A stretch of DNA of 64,000 nt, from NCBI GenBank assembly GCA_010015655.1, contig ML976687.1:424810-488809 (forward strand), given 5' to 3'. The first letter of the stretch is position 1. The number at the start of each line of letters is the position of its first letter. This document shows, one piece after another, positions 1 to 8,988 of this stretch. Under the pieces are notes generated by a model. That model saw nothing but the letters and a program-made list of their open reading frames with translations, searched no databases and was not told the DNA's origin. The stretch is from Bimuria novae-zelandiae CBS 107.79 (lineage: Eukaryota > Ascomycota > Dothideomycetes > Pleosporales > Didymosphaeriaceae). Position numbers and translations under genes: made by a program.

Positions 1-39
1 CGGCAAATTTCAAACATGCCACTGCTTGGCGTAATAATT
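1..39 (+). repeat. Outer segment of the MULE left terminal inverted repeat
   Basis: These 39 bases match the reverse complement of 5956-5994 without visible mismatch. The match stops abruptly after ATAATT (34-39), where the Crypton begins, and resumes beyond the Crypton after a second ATAATT at 2809-2814. Confidence 0.85.
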
Positions 40-239
40 ACGGGTTATATGGGGGTCGATTTGTTACCGAGATCACGCGCGTTATTAAGCGAGAACCCCC
101 AACCTCTGGGATAACCTCTGGTATACCAAAAGTCTTGGCACGCCCGGAGGGCCCCCTTTTTTTAATTTTTGCACCATGCTGTGCTTGAAATAGGGGCAAA
201 AATATAGGCGATATAGGAGCGCATGGCTTATAGCATTCA

Positions 240-2708
240 CTACGAAGCGCACTTTTTCTGCTTGTTGAGTAGCTGGTACAGCTGATAGAGAGACAATTGA
301 CCCCGTTGCCGAACCAGCTCTACTTCCTCCACTGCAGTGCCTATACTCATGCCCTGTGCCTGCCGTCTCTGAACTTTATTAATAATAACCTTCCGTCGCC
401 TATAGAACACCTGCTCGCTGTGCTTCTGACGCCAGCGAGAACCGTATAGATCCTCTAATCCTTGCACAGACGGGCCACCTATAAGACCTACTGTCCACTC
501 CCTCCATAGTTGTGGGACAGTTGTCACCGCGCGCGAGAGAACGTACGACGGTGGCGATAGTGGCTGTAACTGTAGCTGCAGCCGCAGCTGCTCCTATTCC
601 TGTTCCTGCTCTAGCTCCGGCTGTGGCGGCTCTGGCTGTGGCTGCTCCGGCTGTGGCTGCTCCTGAGAGAAGAGCGCGGCGGCAGCGGCAGGCCTTACCG
701 TCATTGCTGCTAAAGTAGGCGTGGCAGAACCAGAAGAAGCCGTTATCGTCGTACGACGCGTAGTAGGATGTAGCGTCAGGAATATACGGCCCTTAAGCAA
801 GTCCCCTAGCCGTATCTCGATTCTGTTAAGCCACTCTCTCGTTTCCGCACCCCAGTCGTTGACCTCTCGCGTAAGGCCCTACTGTAGGATGCTCAGACGC
901 TCAGCAATAGCAGGAAGCGTCTTCCGAATCTGTACTTCTTCAGGCTCCTCTACGTCTAGTAGCGAAAGCTCTACGTCCTTTGCGAACGCTAGGTAATCGG
1001 CTCGGGCGAAGATAGGGTCAGCCCAGATTAGGTGCGCAGGAAACTCTTGCCTCATAACTATCGAGTCTTAGAGGAGGATGATGCGGAGCTGCTACAGTAA
1101 ACGGAGAAAGCCCTAAGCCGCGAGGTCAGTGCGGTCGTCGTCGTCGTCGTCGTCGTCGGCGGCAGCGGCAGCAGCATGGCTACTCTTCTCCTCCTCCCTA
1201 CCATCCGCGTACAAGTCGAACCACGCCAGCCATTCGTTAACAAAAGGCCACACAGCCTGCTCAAGTGATCGCGGAGGCAGTACCTTCGCTCGTGGCAGGT
1301 AGAAGCTGCCCTGCGTAGACGGGCTAAAGCCAGCCATGCTCCGTATAAACTTGCGCGGAAGTTAGGTAAGATAGCAGTTCATTAATAAGTCACTATTCCA
1401 CCGTCCCGCGCGGCGGATCTGGCCCTCGCTAACGCCCTTAAGCTCAGCATGCCTCGCCCCTTGTAATCAGCCCGCGTGCGTTTTCTTTAGCGACATAACG
1501 TTCGCTCCAGCAAATATCTTATTAATCCAACCTAGCTGCGTATCGTACGTCATCATCTTTACTATATGCTCCCCCTTAATTAGGTGCAGGTTATACCATA
1601 GCTCGCGCCGACAAAAGCTAGGAGGCGGCTCGCCTGCAACGTTCCAGCGGTAGAAGAAGTAAAAAGCTGTGTGTGCCATAGTGCAGAGCAGCGGATTCCG
1701 GTGCCTTATAACGGCCCCGTACTCCAGTCGCCCCATTAGGTTCGTCTTGCCATTATCCATAATCATAATTATTAGATAGCAAGGTGTTGGGCCTTTATCC
1801 CGTAGCGAGACTGTAAAGAAATCAGGGAGTTCGGCTTGCAGGCGGGCCTCGCTCCGCAGCAGCATGTTATGGGCGAGCAGAAAGTCAACGGCAATGCGCA
1901 GGTACGGCTCTATTAACTACTTTAACTGCTACTTCTTCTGGGGGTAGCCCTCCCAATAGAACCGTATAGCATCAATCATCTTCGCCTCTGTATAGCCGTC
2001 CTGCAGCGTCCCCGCAGCCCTATCAGTAAATTCGAGCCGGCGCCGTTTATGTTCAGCGCGCTAGCGAGCCCTTAGCAGGCCGTTTAGGCCCTCCCCGCGC
2101 AGAGTCAGGTGCGTGTTTATGCCTTTACTCTTCTAAAAGGACCACAGGTCGACGATGGCAGCTACGTACAACTTAATAGCGCTGGGCCCTAGTGTCTGCC
2201 GGACTAGCTCGCCATCCGTAGTCGTACGGTTCACCTTCTTCGTGTATCGCGAGGTCCGAAGCTCTCGGTCCAGGACGCGCTCGTTCAGGAACCAGATTAG
2301 CTTGTTTTCGCACACAAGCTTACCGTCTTCGAATCCTTTCTCCGCGCAGAATTGCTGCCACTCCTTCTGCTTTGGATCGTACGTCTTGTTTGTATTCTTA
2401 GGCCAAGTCTCACGCGCCTGCGCGAGCGCGCGCGCGCCCTGCGCAAAGAGCTCGATATTAAGGGCCGCGCGATGCTCTACAGCACTAGTAGGGGCAGCAG
2501 GGACAGGAAGGAAGGTCGTCACGGCCGTCGCGACCGTCGCGGCCGCCGTCAGGGCCACTTCCAAAGCTAAAACTTCTGTTATGGGAGGGGAAAAGCAAAA
2601 GGGAGTCAAAGACATGCTAATGCAGTAGCACGTGATCGCAAGTTCCAAAGCCAAAGTTAAGGGGGCTGGTGGATAACTGGGTAATAATCGCGACCAGGGG
2701 ACCTTCAA
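240..2708 (-). pseudogene. Crypton tyrosine recombinase, Ndc10-like domain plus GCR1_C DNA-binding domain (degraded)
   Basis: Read on the minus strand in one main frame. First comes a SAM-like N-terminal arm-binding region (about 2480-2130, motif around NTNKTYDPKQKEWQQFC). It is followed by the recombinase core of the CBF3/Ndc10 domain II type, with motif DNGKTNLMGRLEYG near 1745 and KKTHAG near 1475. Next are RAGRWN and a LPRKF.RSMAGF block near 1420-1330. After a poly-Asp/poly-Ala linker the gene ends with a GCR1_C-like domain (527-240, LWREWTVGLIGGPSVQGLE). The codon after THAG is TGA, most simply a mutated CGA, so the arginine of the catalytic HxxR motif is lost. A few other stops (TAG for Gln or Trp) interrupt the frame. 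The family catalyses excision and integration by a 3'-phosphotyrosine mechanism. The start at 2708 is the first plausible one and is uncertain. Confidence 0.75.
1134..1158 (+). repeat. GTC trinucleotide microsatellite encoding poly-Asp on the minus strand
   Basis: About eight GTC units are followed by a GC-rich imperfect triplet run. On the minus strand it reads as alanines followed by eight aspartates, in the linker between the recombinase and GCR1_C domains of the Crypton gene. Likely replication slippage in a disordered linker. Confidence 0.7.
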
Positions 2709-2810
2709 ATAACTATAGGTTCTTTAGGGGGTAGTCGGGCCGTAGAACTAGCGTTCTTGGTGAGGGGTTGCGAGAGCCAAGCCTCTCGTGAGTTCTCGCG
2801 CATCGTTTAT

Positions 2811-2991
2811 AATTTCCCATCTACCACTGTTTCAGATACACTACCACACACGTGACGTCAGTTCGTAAAATATCCCACATGCCACTGTTTCTATCCTATA
2901 TGCCACAGCCCCTATCCTAAATACCACTATTCTGTTAGTGGGCTTTGCGCTCCCCCAGTTGCTTTCGGACAGTAGACAAAAGCAGTTTTAC
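2811..2991 (+). repeat. Inner segment of the MULE left terminal inverted repeat
   Basis: Matches the reverse complement of about 5793-5960, with a short internal duplication of the CCACTG-containing unit. It contains CACACACGTGACGTCAG (an overlapping CACGTG and TGACGT). It also holds several copies of a CCACTG-type heptamer that recur through both TIRs. Homology runs as far as the GGACAG-AGACAAA block near 2967-2991. Confidence 0.8.
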
Positions 2992-3189
2992 ACAAAAAGA
3001 GAGTCCGTATTATAATATTATAGTTGTATAGTGTTAGGTAGTAGGACTTCTTATTATTTGCGTTAAATTTAGCTACCTACTAAAACTAGAATAGCTTATT
3101 ACGCGTCTAACGCGATAAACAAGTTAACGCGTTCTAACGCGAGGTTAATATAAAAAATATTTGTCTACTATAATAGTATCCTCCTAGAA

Positions 3190-5730
3190 TTTGCCTAGTA
3201 CTTTATTTATTAGACAGACATTCGCGTCGATTGATAAAGCAAAAGAGTTAGTTCTTTACGTTATAGTAACCTAGAGGCTTTTATTCAAAGTAGCCTCCAG
3301 CGATTAGACGAGATTCCACGCTATTTGCCGCTTAAGCGAGGAAACTAGATATAAATTCTTCCTCCAGATTGCTTACATAAATCGATCTAATTAATTTAAG
3401 CTTTGGAAATTAGTCCCTTATACCTGCGATCTTAGCTCCTATTAGAATTAGAAAGTATTAAGATCTGTAAAGCTTATTGCCTACTAACAAGGAGATATAG
3501 TTAAGAGCGACTTTTAAATAAGGCTACGCTAGATTTAGGCTGCTAAAAGACTTTAGCACTTAAATTAGATATTATACCTATAAGCGTGGCGCGTAAAGAA
3601 GGAGATCTAAAAAAGTACTTTTATAGATAAGACAAAGTCCTTCTAGCTTATCCTTCCGTTCCTTCAGGCAATTACGGATAACGGGCTTGATACAGATATA
3701 GATCTGGAGGACGAAGGAAACTATGCTACTTTAAGGGCGAACGCTGCCATCTTAATAAATAATAATAGATCCTTTAAATAGTGCTATGTGGCACTAAAGG
3801 CTTATATTCATGCATTTTAGCACTCTCGACAGTTTATCTGTATTAATAGTGCCTATATAAAGTTAGATAAGAACCTGGTTCTCCTTATTCTTACAACACT
3901 TGACGCCAACGAGGAAATCCTACTATTAATGTAGGGATTCGCCAGAAACGAGTCTAAAGAATTATAGCTTAGCTTTCTGCATGGCTTTAGAGAATACTTT
4001 CTAGGCAACCTCGATACTACTAAGAAAGAACGTAATAATTTCGAGTATCTTATAATTATTAGCAATTAAGTAAAAGGTCTAGTTCTAGCCATTAAAAAGG
4101 TTTTCCTAAAGGCTTTTTATTATCACTGTACCCAACATCTTGCGGAGAATGTTAGAAACAAATTTAGAAAAAAGGTTGAGAAGATATTTAGAGCTACTTG
4201 TCTAGTTAAGTCGAAGGCTAAATTTAAAGCCTTTTTAGATTAAATCGAGTCGCTTTCTGTTCCTGCGCGTCACTATCTAGGTCAGATCGATACAAAGCAC
4301 TACGTAACATCATATGCACCACTAGTTAATTTCCTATAGTTTGGTTAAACATGTTCTAATATTTCTGAGTCGATAAATAACGCATGGATGGTAAGTGGAT
4401 CTATTAGAAAGCCCATTATTCTATTTAGACTAAGACTAAGCTATAGGAGGCTCATAACTTACCAATTCTTTATTTACTCTATCATATATGGACATATATA
4501 ATGTCGAAATTCTACGAAAGACGTCATAACCCCTAGAAAGACAAGAAGTATACTAACTTTACTATAGCATATTTCTAGAAAGAGCTTAAGGAGAGTAACT
4601 AGTACCTTGTAACTCCTTAAGAGCGCGAGAATATAGTAGCTCTAGCATACTAAGTAAATCTAAGAGACTAGAACACTCGTCTTGTTTAGCTTAAAGCTTA
4701 GAAATGCTCTTGTCTTGCTTTCCAGGATTACAAAATTCCTTGTAGACATGCGATTGCTGTCTATCGGTTCTTTAATACTAAACCCAAGAACTATATCGCC
4801 AAGTTCTACGAGATATCTAAGTATCGTGAGCAGTATAGGTACTCTCTGTTACTGGTTTTACTAGACAATCTCGAACCTAATGGTATTACAAAGCCACCTC
4901 CTAACGCTCCCTTGCGAGGTCGCCTGGTCCAGAAGAGGATGAAGCGAAGGACGCAGGAGACGGAGGCCTGGAGACTTAAAAATCTAGCATTATCTAACAG
5001 TTAGAAGGAGCAACAGGATAAGGCTCGAAACTAGTATTAATTAGGCGCAACATATTTCTAACAGCACCTAGATACATTAGATTGTCCTAGTTAAATTACA
5101 CCTATCTAGCGCCGTCCCGAACAGGCTATACCTAATCAATAGGTATCAACTTAACTTCCTAATAAAACCGTATTCAGCTTATCTTTAATTTCCCAACCGC
5201 CAGACTCAAGAGAGCACGGTACCTTATGGCAATAGATTAGAGCTATACAAGCGGACCTCAGAGAAATCGAGGCAATAAGAGAGCGTTACTAGGCTCAGGG
5301 GATTGGCGCTGCTAGACAAGCAGTAAATGGGAATAGAAACAACGAATAGGGTCAACCTTATAGAGCACAGGCATCTACAACGGAAGCAGAACATTTAATC
5401 TTATAGTCCCCATCTCCTGAACCTCCAGTCCCCCAGCCAATTTTGGACCAGCAGCTACGGCCAGACGAGGATGAACAGCAAAGCAGCAGCGGCTCTTAAG
5501 GAAATCTAGCCGCTTTATAAGTTATTTACATTAATTCCACTATTACGAATAATACCTTTACGTTCGGTACATCTAGCCCTATTCTAAATATCACTATTAA
5601 TGTCACATTAAGTCCACCAGGTAGAAACAAAAGGCCTGTGGCAAGTGGGGATAAAAAAGAGAGTAATATCCAAAGCGAAGAGCCTCCAGCCCTATTAACG
5701 CGATTAAGAAAAAGAGCTCGAACAGGCTAA
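3190..5730 (+). pseudogene. MULE transposase (degraded)
   Basis: One plus-strand frame can be followed for about 800 codons despite many TAA/TAG codons at positions where Gln is expected. The MULE transposase domain lies near 3840-4130: an INSAYIKLDKNLVLLILTTLDANEE block (equivalent to the DGTF.. first-Asp region, here altered), then HYHCTQHLAENVR-like residues near 4120. The C-terminal signature SNISESINNAWM is at about 4360-4390. A basic tail (RGRLVQKRMKRRTQE) follows near 4915. A SWIM or CCHC zinc knuckle is not clearly visible. The family cuts and pastes DNA using a DDE catalytic core; here the first acidic residue region reads INSA instead of IDGT, so activity is lost. Start and end are approximate. 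Confidence 0.75.
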
Positions 5731-5792
5731 TTGTAAGACTATGGATAGAGATTTAGATCTATTATAATACAATCTTTGACCTTTCCCTTTAT

Positions 5793-5994
5793 GTAAAACT
5801 ACTGCTGCCTTTGTCTGCTGTCCAAAAGCGTCTGGGGGAGGCGCGAAGCCTACTAATAGAACAGTGGCATCTGGGATAGAAACAGTGGCATGTGGGATAT
5901 TTTACAAACTGACGTCACGTGTGTGGTAGTGTATCTGAAACAGTGGTAGATGGGAAATTATTACGCCAAGCAGTGGCATGTTTGAAATTTGCCG
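5793..5994 (-). repeat. MULE right terminal inverted repeat
   Basis: Reverse complement of 1-39 plus 2811-2991. About 200 bp long, containing repeated CAGTGGCAT-type motifs and CTGACGTCACGTGTGTGG. The outer boundary is at least 5994, because the left partner is cut by the window edge. Confidence 0.8.
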
Positions 5995-6534
5995 GATAAT
6001 CTATACTTCACAACGGCCTCAAGTAGTATCGTAGGATTAATTTCAACGCTGTATTTGGGGGCCATAGGCTCTGAGGCAGCTCGCGTGATAGATCGATGAG
6101 GGAGGTTCAGGCTCGCGCTCAGGCTTGGCTGAGGGAGTAGAACCTTCGTTGTTGATCAGCGAGGTGTTGATCCGCTAAATCTATGGCCCATTTAATGTTG
6201 TTTTTGACTCTTTGTAGGGTGTGTATATGTGTGAGTGAGGCCGTGGTGATATAGTAAGGCCGAGAGCGTGGCTAATAGCTCGAGGCTCCGTAGCTCGTCG
6301 ATAAAGGTAGATTGACTCTAGGCTGCAAGGTACGCAGGCCGTCGTTTAGATTGATGCGCAGCTGGTCCTGTTGCAGACGACCACGTAACGGAAGTAGTTC
6401 TTGATCTCGTAACGAGAGTTCGACTAGCCTCTATAAGGCATAAAGAAGTTAACTTAGTAGCTTGTAGTAAGCTTCGTTAACTCTGGCCTAGAGAAGGCCA
6501 TAGAAAGCAAATCGATCTCTTAATATGAGAGGCT
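5995..6534. other. Unassigned non-RIP-like stretch, possible decayed coding fragment on the minus strand
   Basis: Base composition is balanced and TpA-rich decay is weaker than in the transposons. On the minus strand, two frames give fairly long stretches of protein-like sequence, for example VKNNIKWAIDLADQHLADQQ around 6210-6150 and SLRDQELLPLRGRLQQDQLR around 6410-6350. They suggest a frameshifted gene remnant rich in Gln and Leu. I do not recognise the family, and no complete reading frame exists. Confidence 0.3.
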
Positions 6535-6825
6535 TTATAGCTCGCCTAATGGCTGGATAGCTGCATCTGCGGAACAACGGTTACTAGGAGCCAGAGCGCC
6601 GTACGACGTAAGTGGGAAGCAGTCGACACTTAGCATTATAAGTAATAAGAGTTTAACGTGATCATGTTGCAAGAGATCCTGATTCGAATGTCGGCCGATA
6701 GAGCTCCGCCGTGGAAGCTGTTCGAGCTTGCTGAGGCTAATGTGGAGAGGTCGACTTCTTATTGAGTGAGGGTTCTTTGTCTGGCAGGTGCTTGGCGGCC
6801 TAACTGTGCCCGTATAGAACCATTC

Positions 6826-6916
6826 ATCTGACGGAGCAGGGTTGTGACTGTCAGACCTGTGGCTGTGCAAATTCTTGGCGGGCCGACTTACGTCCCGCAA
6901 CCTTGTGGTCAAAGTC
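6826..6916 (-). repeat. Left arm of a dispersed inverted repeat (pair with 10801-10894)
   Basis: The reverse complement of this segment aligns with 10801-10894 at roughly three quarters identity, including the shared 19-mer CACAACCCTGCTCCGTCAG and a shared CAAGGTTGCGGG. The match stops on both sides. The two arms lie outside the two divergent host-type genes. It may be a short non-autonomous transposon or a gene-fragment repeat; its nature is unknown. Confidence 0.6.
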
Positions 6917-7033
6917 TCCCTCCCTGTCAACCAACGTGACCTTGACTGCGTTTAGGTTAGGGTTGAAGGGATTGAAAGGATGTTGAACCGTAAAATCATT
7001 AACAACTTTAGTTACATTCGACGATTGTGTCAA

Positions 7034-7288
7034 CGGACAATGTGATTATAAGCTAACCAACTCTATTGACCAAAACATAAATGACTAAGTATCAATCTAT
7101 ATATTATGTGAACTTACAGGAAACTTGAATACAAAGATCTCTAATAACTCCAAATAAATGCTCAAATACATTCTGTACCTTTAACTTTCTCATCAGTAGT
7201 TAATTTCTTTGGATGGTCGTTGGGATCAGTCCTTCACCCCAAAGTCTTCATGCACGCCGAAAACAATGCGTCCATGAACATTATAACT
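7034..7288. other. Intergenic / 3' flank of the nucleotidyltransferase-like gene
   Basis: AT-rich with no reading frame of note. It would contain the 3' UTR and polyadenylation region of the minus-strand gene ending at 7289. Confidence 0.4.
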
Positions 7289-8071
7289 CTATCGTAGGAT
7301 AAACCTGGACTCATTATTTTCCGGCATCTGTTCCCATTCTAGATACCACAGAGGCAATCGATCATCAGCGTAGTCCCAACTCTCTGGCATTCTGAATTCC
7401 TCCGGAAGTGAGAGATGGGGTAAGTCGGGAATTCCGTGCGCGAATTGCTCGGGGCGTTCCGCCGGTTTTAGTTTATATAATTCGATCCAGGCCCAACGTT
7501 GTAGTTTTTTTGCTACATAAGCACGCCATGGCTCCGAAGCAGTGTATCCGTATCGCAGCGCCGGTGACTTTAATTGATGGACTCGAATGTGCGAATCCTG
7601 ACTTTGTGGAACCCGATTGAAGCGTAAAGATATATTTGATTGCTCCGCAAAAACTTCGAATTGTGCATGCTCAATCACATAATCCGGGGTCAATGCTGAT
7701 TGAACTGAGCTGGTGTCAAGAGAAATGACCAAGGACGATGAGTCGCCGACTCGACGTTTGCCTCCGATTATGCGCACCTGATTTTCCGGTAACTCTGGCC
7801 ATACCATGTCCCGAGTCGTCCAACCTTGCTTGCTGTATTCTCTAAGGGCAGAGCCAAAGCCATCATCCATAGGTTTCAAAGGGTAGGACTTATGGTGGAT
7901 GAGAGTTTGTCTAGGGAAGACCGAATACGCTTTATTCCAAGTGATAAGATTGACGCACGCAGTGGTATATGCGGAACTGAGTATTGTGTAGATTGGAGGA
8001 CCGTTTGTACATATAACTCGAAGCTTTATGCCTGGGCGTGTGCTATTAACAAGAATAAGACGCTCTGGAAC

Positions 8072-8126
8072 CTGCACGAAGGAATAAGCAATAGGCGGAT
8101 GAATAGAACTCTCATTAGCTACTTAC
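8072..8126 (-). other. Spliceosomal intron in the nucleotidyltransferase-like gene
   Basis: On the minus strand it starts GTAAGTAGCTAATG and ends CCTTCGTGCAG, 55 bp. It joins ..NDET to VPERLILV in frame. The size and splice sites fit filamentous fungi. Without splicing, the frame hits TAA five bases after the GTAAGT donor hexamer. Confidence 0.75.
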
Positions 8127-8478
8127 CGTCTCATCATTTGAGTTACCCTCCGTACTTGTGTCATAGCCTTCATCTTTCTGGATATAGTTGGTGAAATCCA
8201 CAGCATGGGTCCCGGCTTCGATAAATATATCCAGATTTGGTACTTTCCAATGGTCAAGGCCAAAGAAATTGAGGGCGAACCCCCCCGAGATTAAAGCGTT
8301 GTATTTCCCCAATTGAGATCGGAACATATCAGGGCAGACCACAAAATCGCTCAGCCGTTTGTTGATATTGAAGTGACTCTTTTGCAGATGTTCCTTTAGT
8401 CCATAGAATGCCTTGCTAACTTGGTACAGTGCCTGAAGCCCGGCGATGCCCAAGTGCAAGGAGATTATGGTCAATATG

Positions 8479-8608
8479 GCAGACTTGTCAACAATCAAGC
8501 CAATCAAGCCGGTCTAGCCTAATATGGTAATTCACTAGCTCGTGTAGGCCAAGATATTACTAAATTTGGTTAGATCGGCTTGATTGGCTTGATTGTTGAC
8601 AAGTCTGC
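8479..8608. mobile_element. 130-bp MITE with 33-bp perfect inverted repeats
   Basis: Arms 8479-8511 and 8576-8608 are perfect reverse complements (start GCAGACTTGTCAACAATC), separated by a 64-bp AT-rich centre. The element is flanked by AATATG on both sides (8473-8478 and 8609-8614). No coding capacity. It lies in exon 1 of the nucleotidyltransferase-like gene and shifts the frame. No autonomous partner with these ends is visible in the window. Confidence 0.85.
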
Positions 8609-8682
8609 AATATGGGATCGAATCGCAAGCTGAACAACTCCACGAGTTTGGATTGTGGTTTGCATTCCCTGTTGGATGTCAT

Positions 8683-8988
8683 CGTGTGTACTATTAGTTC
8701 GTTGCGTTTTGCGAGTGTGTGCACGAGGAATGCATACCAGATGAACGCGTATGGCACGCGTCTCGGATATTCTTGGCGCATCGGACACGTGCCTTTACCT
8801 TGGGTGAAGATCGGCAGCGGCTCCTGTCTAAATCTGATTCGCCCGCCAAAATGGCATGACGACGCAGCGGCGCCAAGCAAATTTCACCCGCTGAGGTCGC
8901 TATCTGGGGAGCTGACATTGCTGCAACACCAGCTAGTTGTCGTGCTTCCTATCCTTTTTTCTGAAAGCTGCACCTATGGCTCTCGCGC
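8683..8988. promoter_or_regulatory. Divergent intergenic region between the two host-type genes
   Basis: About 300 bp lie between the inferred ATG at 8682 (minus) and ATG at 8989 (plus). No convincing TATA box or repeated operator was seen. Open frames crossing it on either strand do not look like conserved proteins. It probably holds both promoters; this is inferred from gene arrangement only. Confidence 0.4.

Larger units (their letters stand above)
40..2814 (-). mobile_element. Crypton (tyrosine-recombinase DNA transposon) inserted in the MULE left TIR
   Basis: The segment splits the left MULE inverted repeat. The same six bases, ATAATT, flank it (34-39 and 2809-2814), as expected for a crossover or short target identity in tyrosine-recombinase integration. 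It has no long terminal inverted repeats. The whole interior is occupied by one minus-strand gene with an Ndc10/Crypton recombinase domain followed by a GCR1_C-type DNA-binding domain, the classical fungal Crypton layout. The exact crossover within ATAATT cannot be resolved. It is GC-richer and less decayed than the MULE around it. Confidence 0.75.
1..5994 (+). mobile_element. Mutator-like DNA transposon (MULE), interrupted by a Crypton
   Basis: The element is bounded by long terminal inverted repeats. Positions 1-39 are the reverse complement of the outermost right end (5956-5994), and the inner part of the left repeat resumes at about 2811. The interior on the plus strand encodes a degraded MULE transposase. 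The repeats are about 200 bp long, which is typical of MULEs. The window begins inside or exactly at the left end, so the true outer boundary and any 8-11 bp target duplication cannot be seen. Coding is broken by TAA/TAG codons, so the copy is dead unless supplied in trans. Confidence 0.8.
7289..8682 (-). pseudogene. F-box-like / nucleotidyltransferase-like fungal protein gene, one intron, broken by a MITE
   Basis: Chosen start is ATG at 8682. The N-terminus (MTSNRECKPQSKLVELFSL) continues into an F-box-like helix set (FSLRFDPIL then SLHLGIAGLQALYQVSKAFYGL). Next is ALISGGFALNFFGLDHWKVP followed by NLDIFIEAG, resembling the G[GS]-x-AL...[DN]xD signature of nucleotidyltransferase-fold proteins common among fungal hypotheticals. 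A 55-bp intron (8126-8072) has donor GTAAGT, acceptor CAG and phase 0. Exon 2 runs 8071-7289 and ends with NNESRFILR. A 130-bp MITE (8479-8608) plus its 6-bp duplication interrupts exon 1. Subtracting 136 bp (MITE plus one duplication) and 55 bp (intron) leaves 1203 bp, an uninterrupted 400-residue frame. The gene was therefore intact until the MITE landed. Substrate and true function are unknown. The first Asp of the DxD motif is Asn here, so catalysis is doubtful. It is divergent from the PD-(D/E)XK-like gene at 8989. Confidence 0.65.

Noticed and set aside
512..1000. Several plus-strand Ala/Arg/Ser-rich frames
   Set aside because: They are antisense shadows of the low-complexity linker of the Crypton gene.
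2155..2628. 157-codon plus-strand frame
   Set aside because: Exact shadow of the Crypton N-terminal coding region on the minus strand, which has the recognisable domain.
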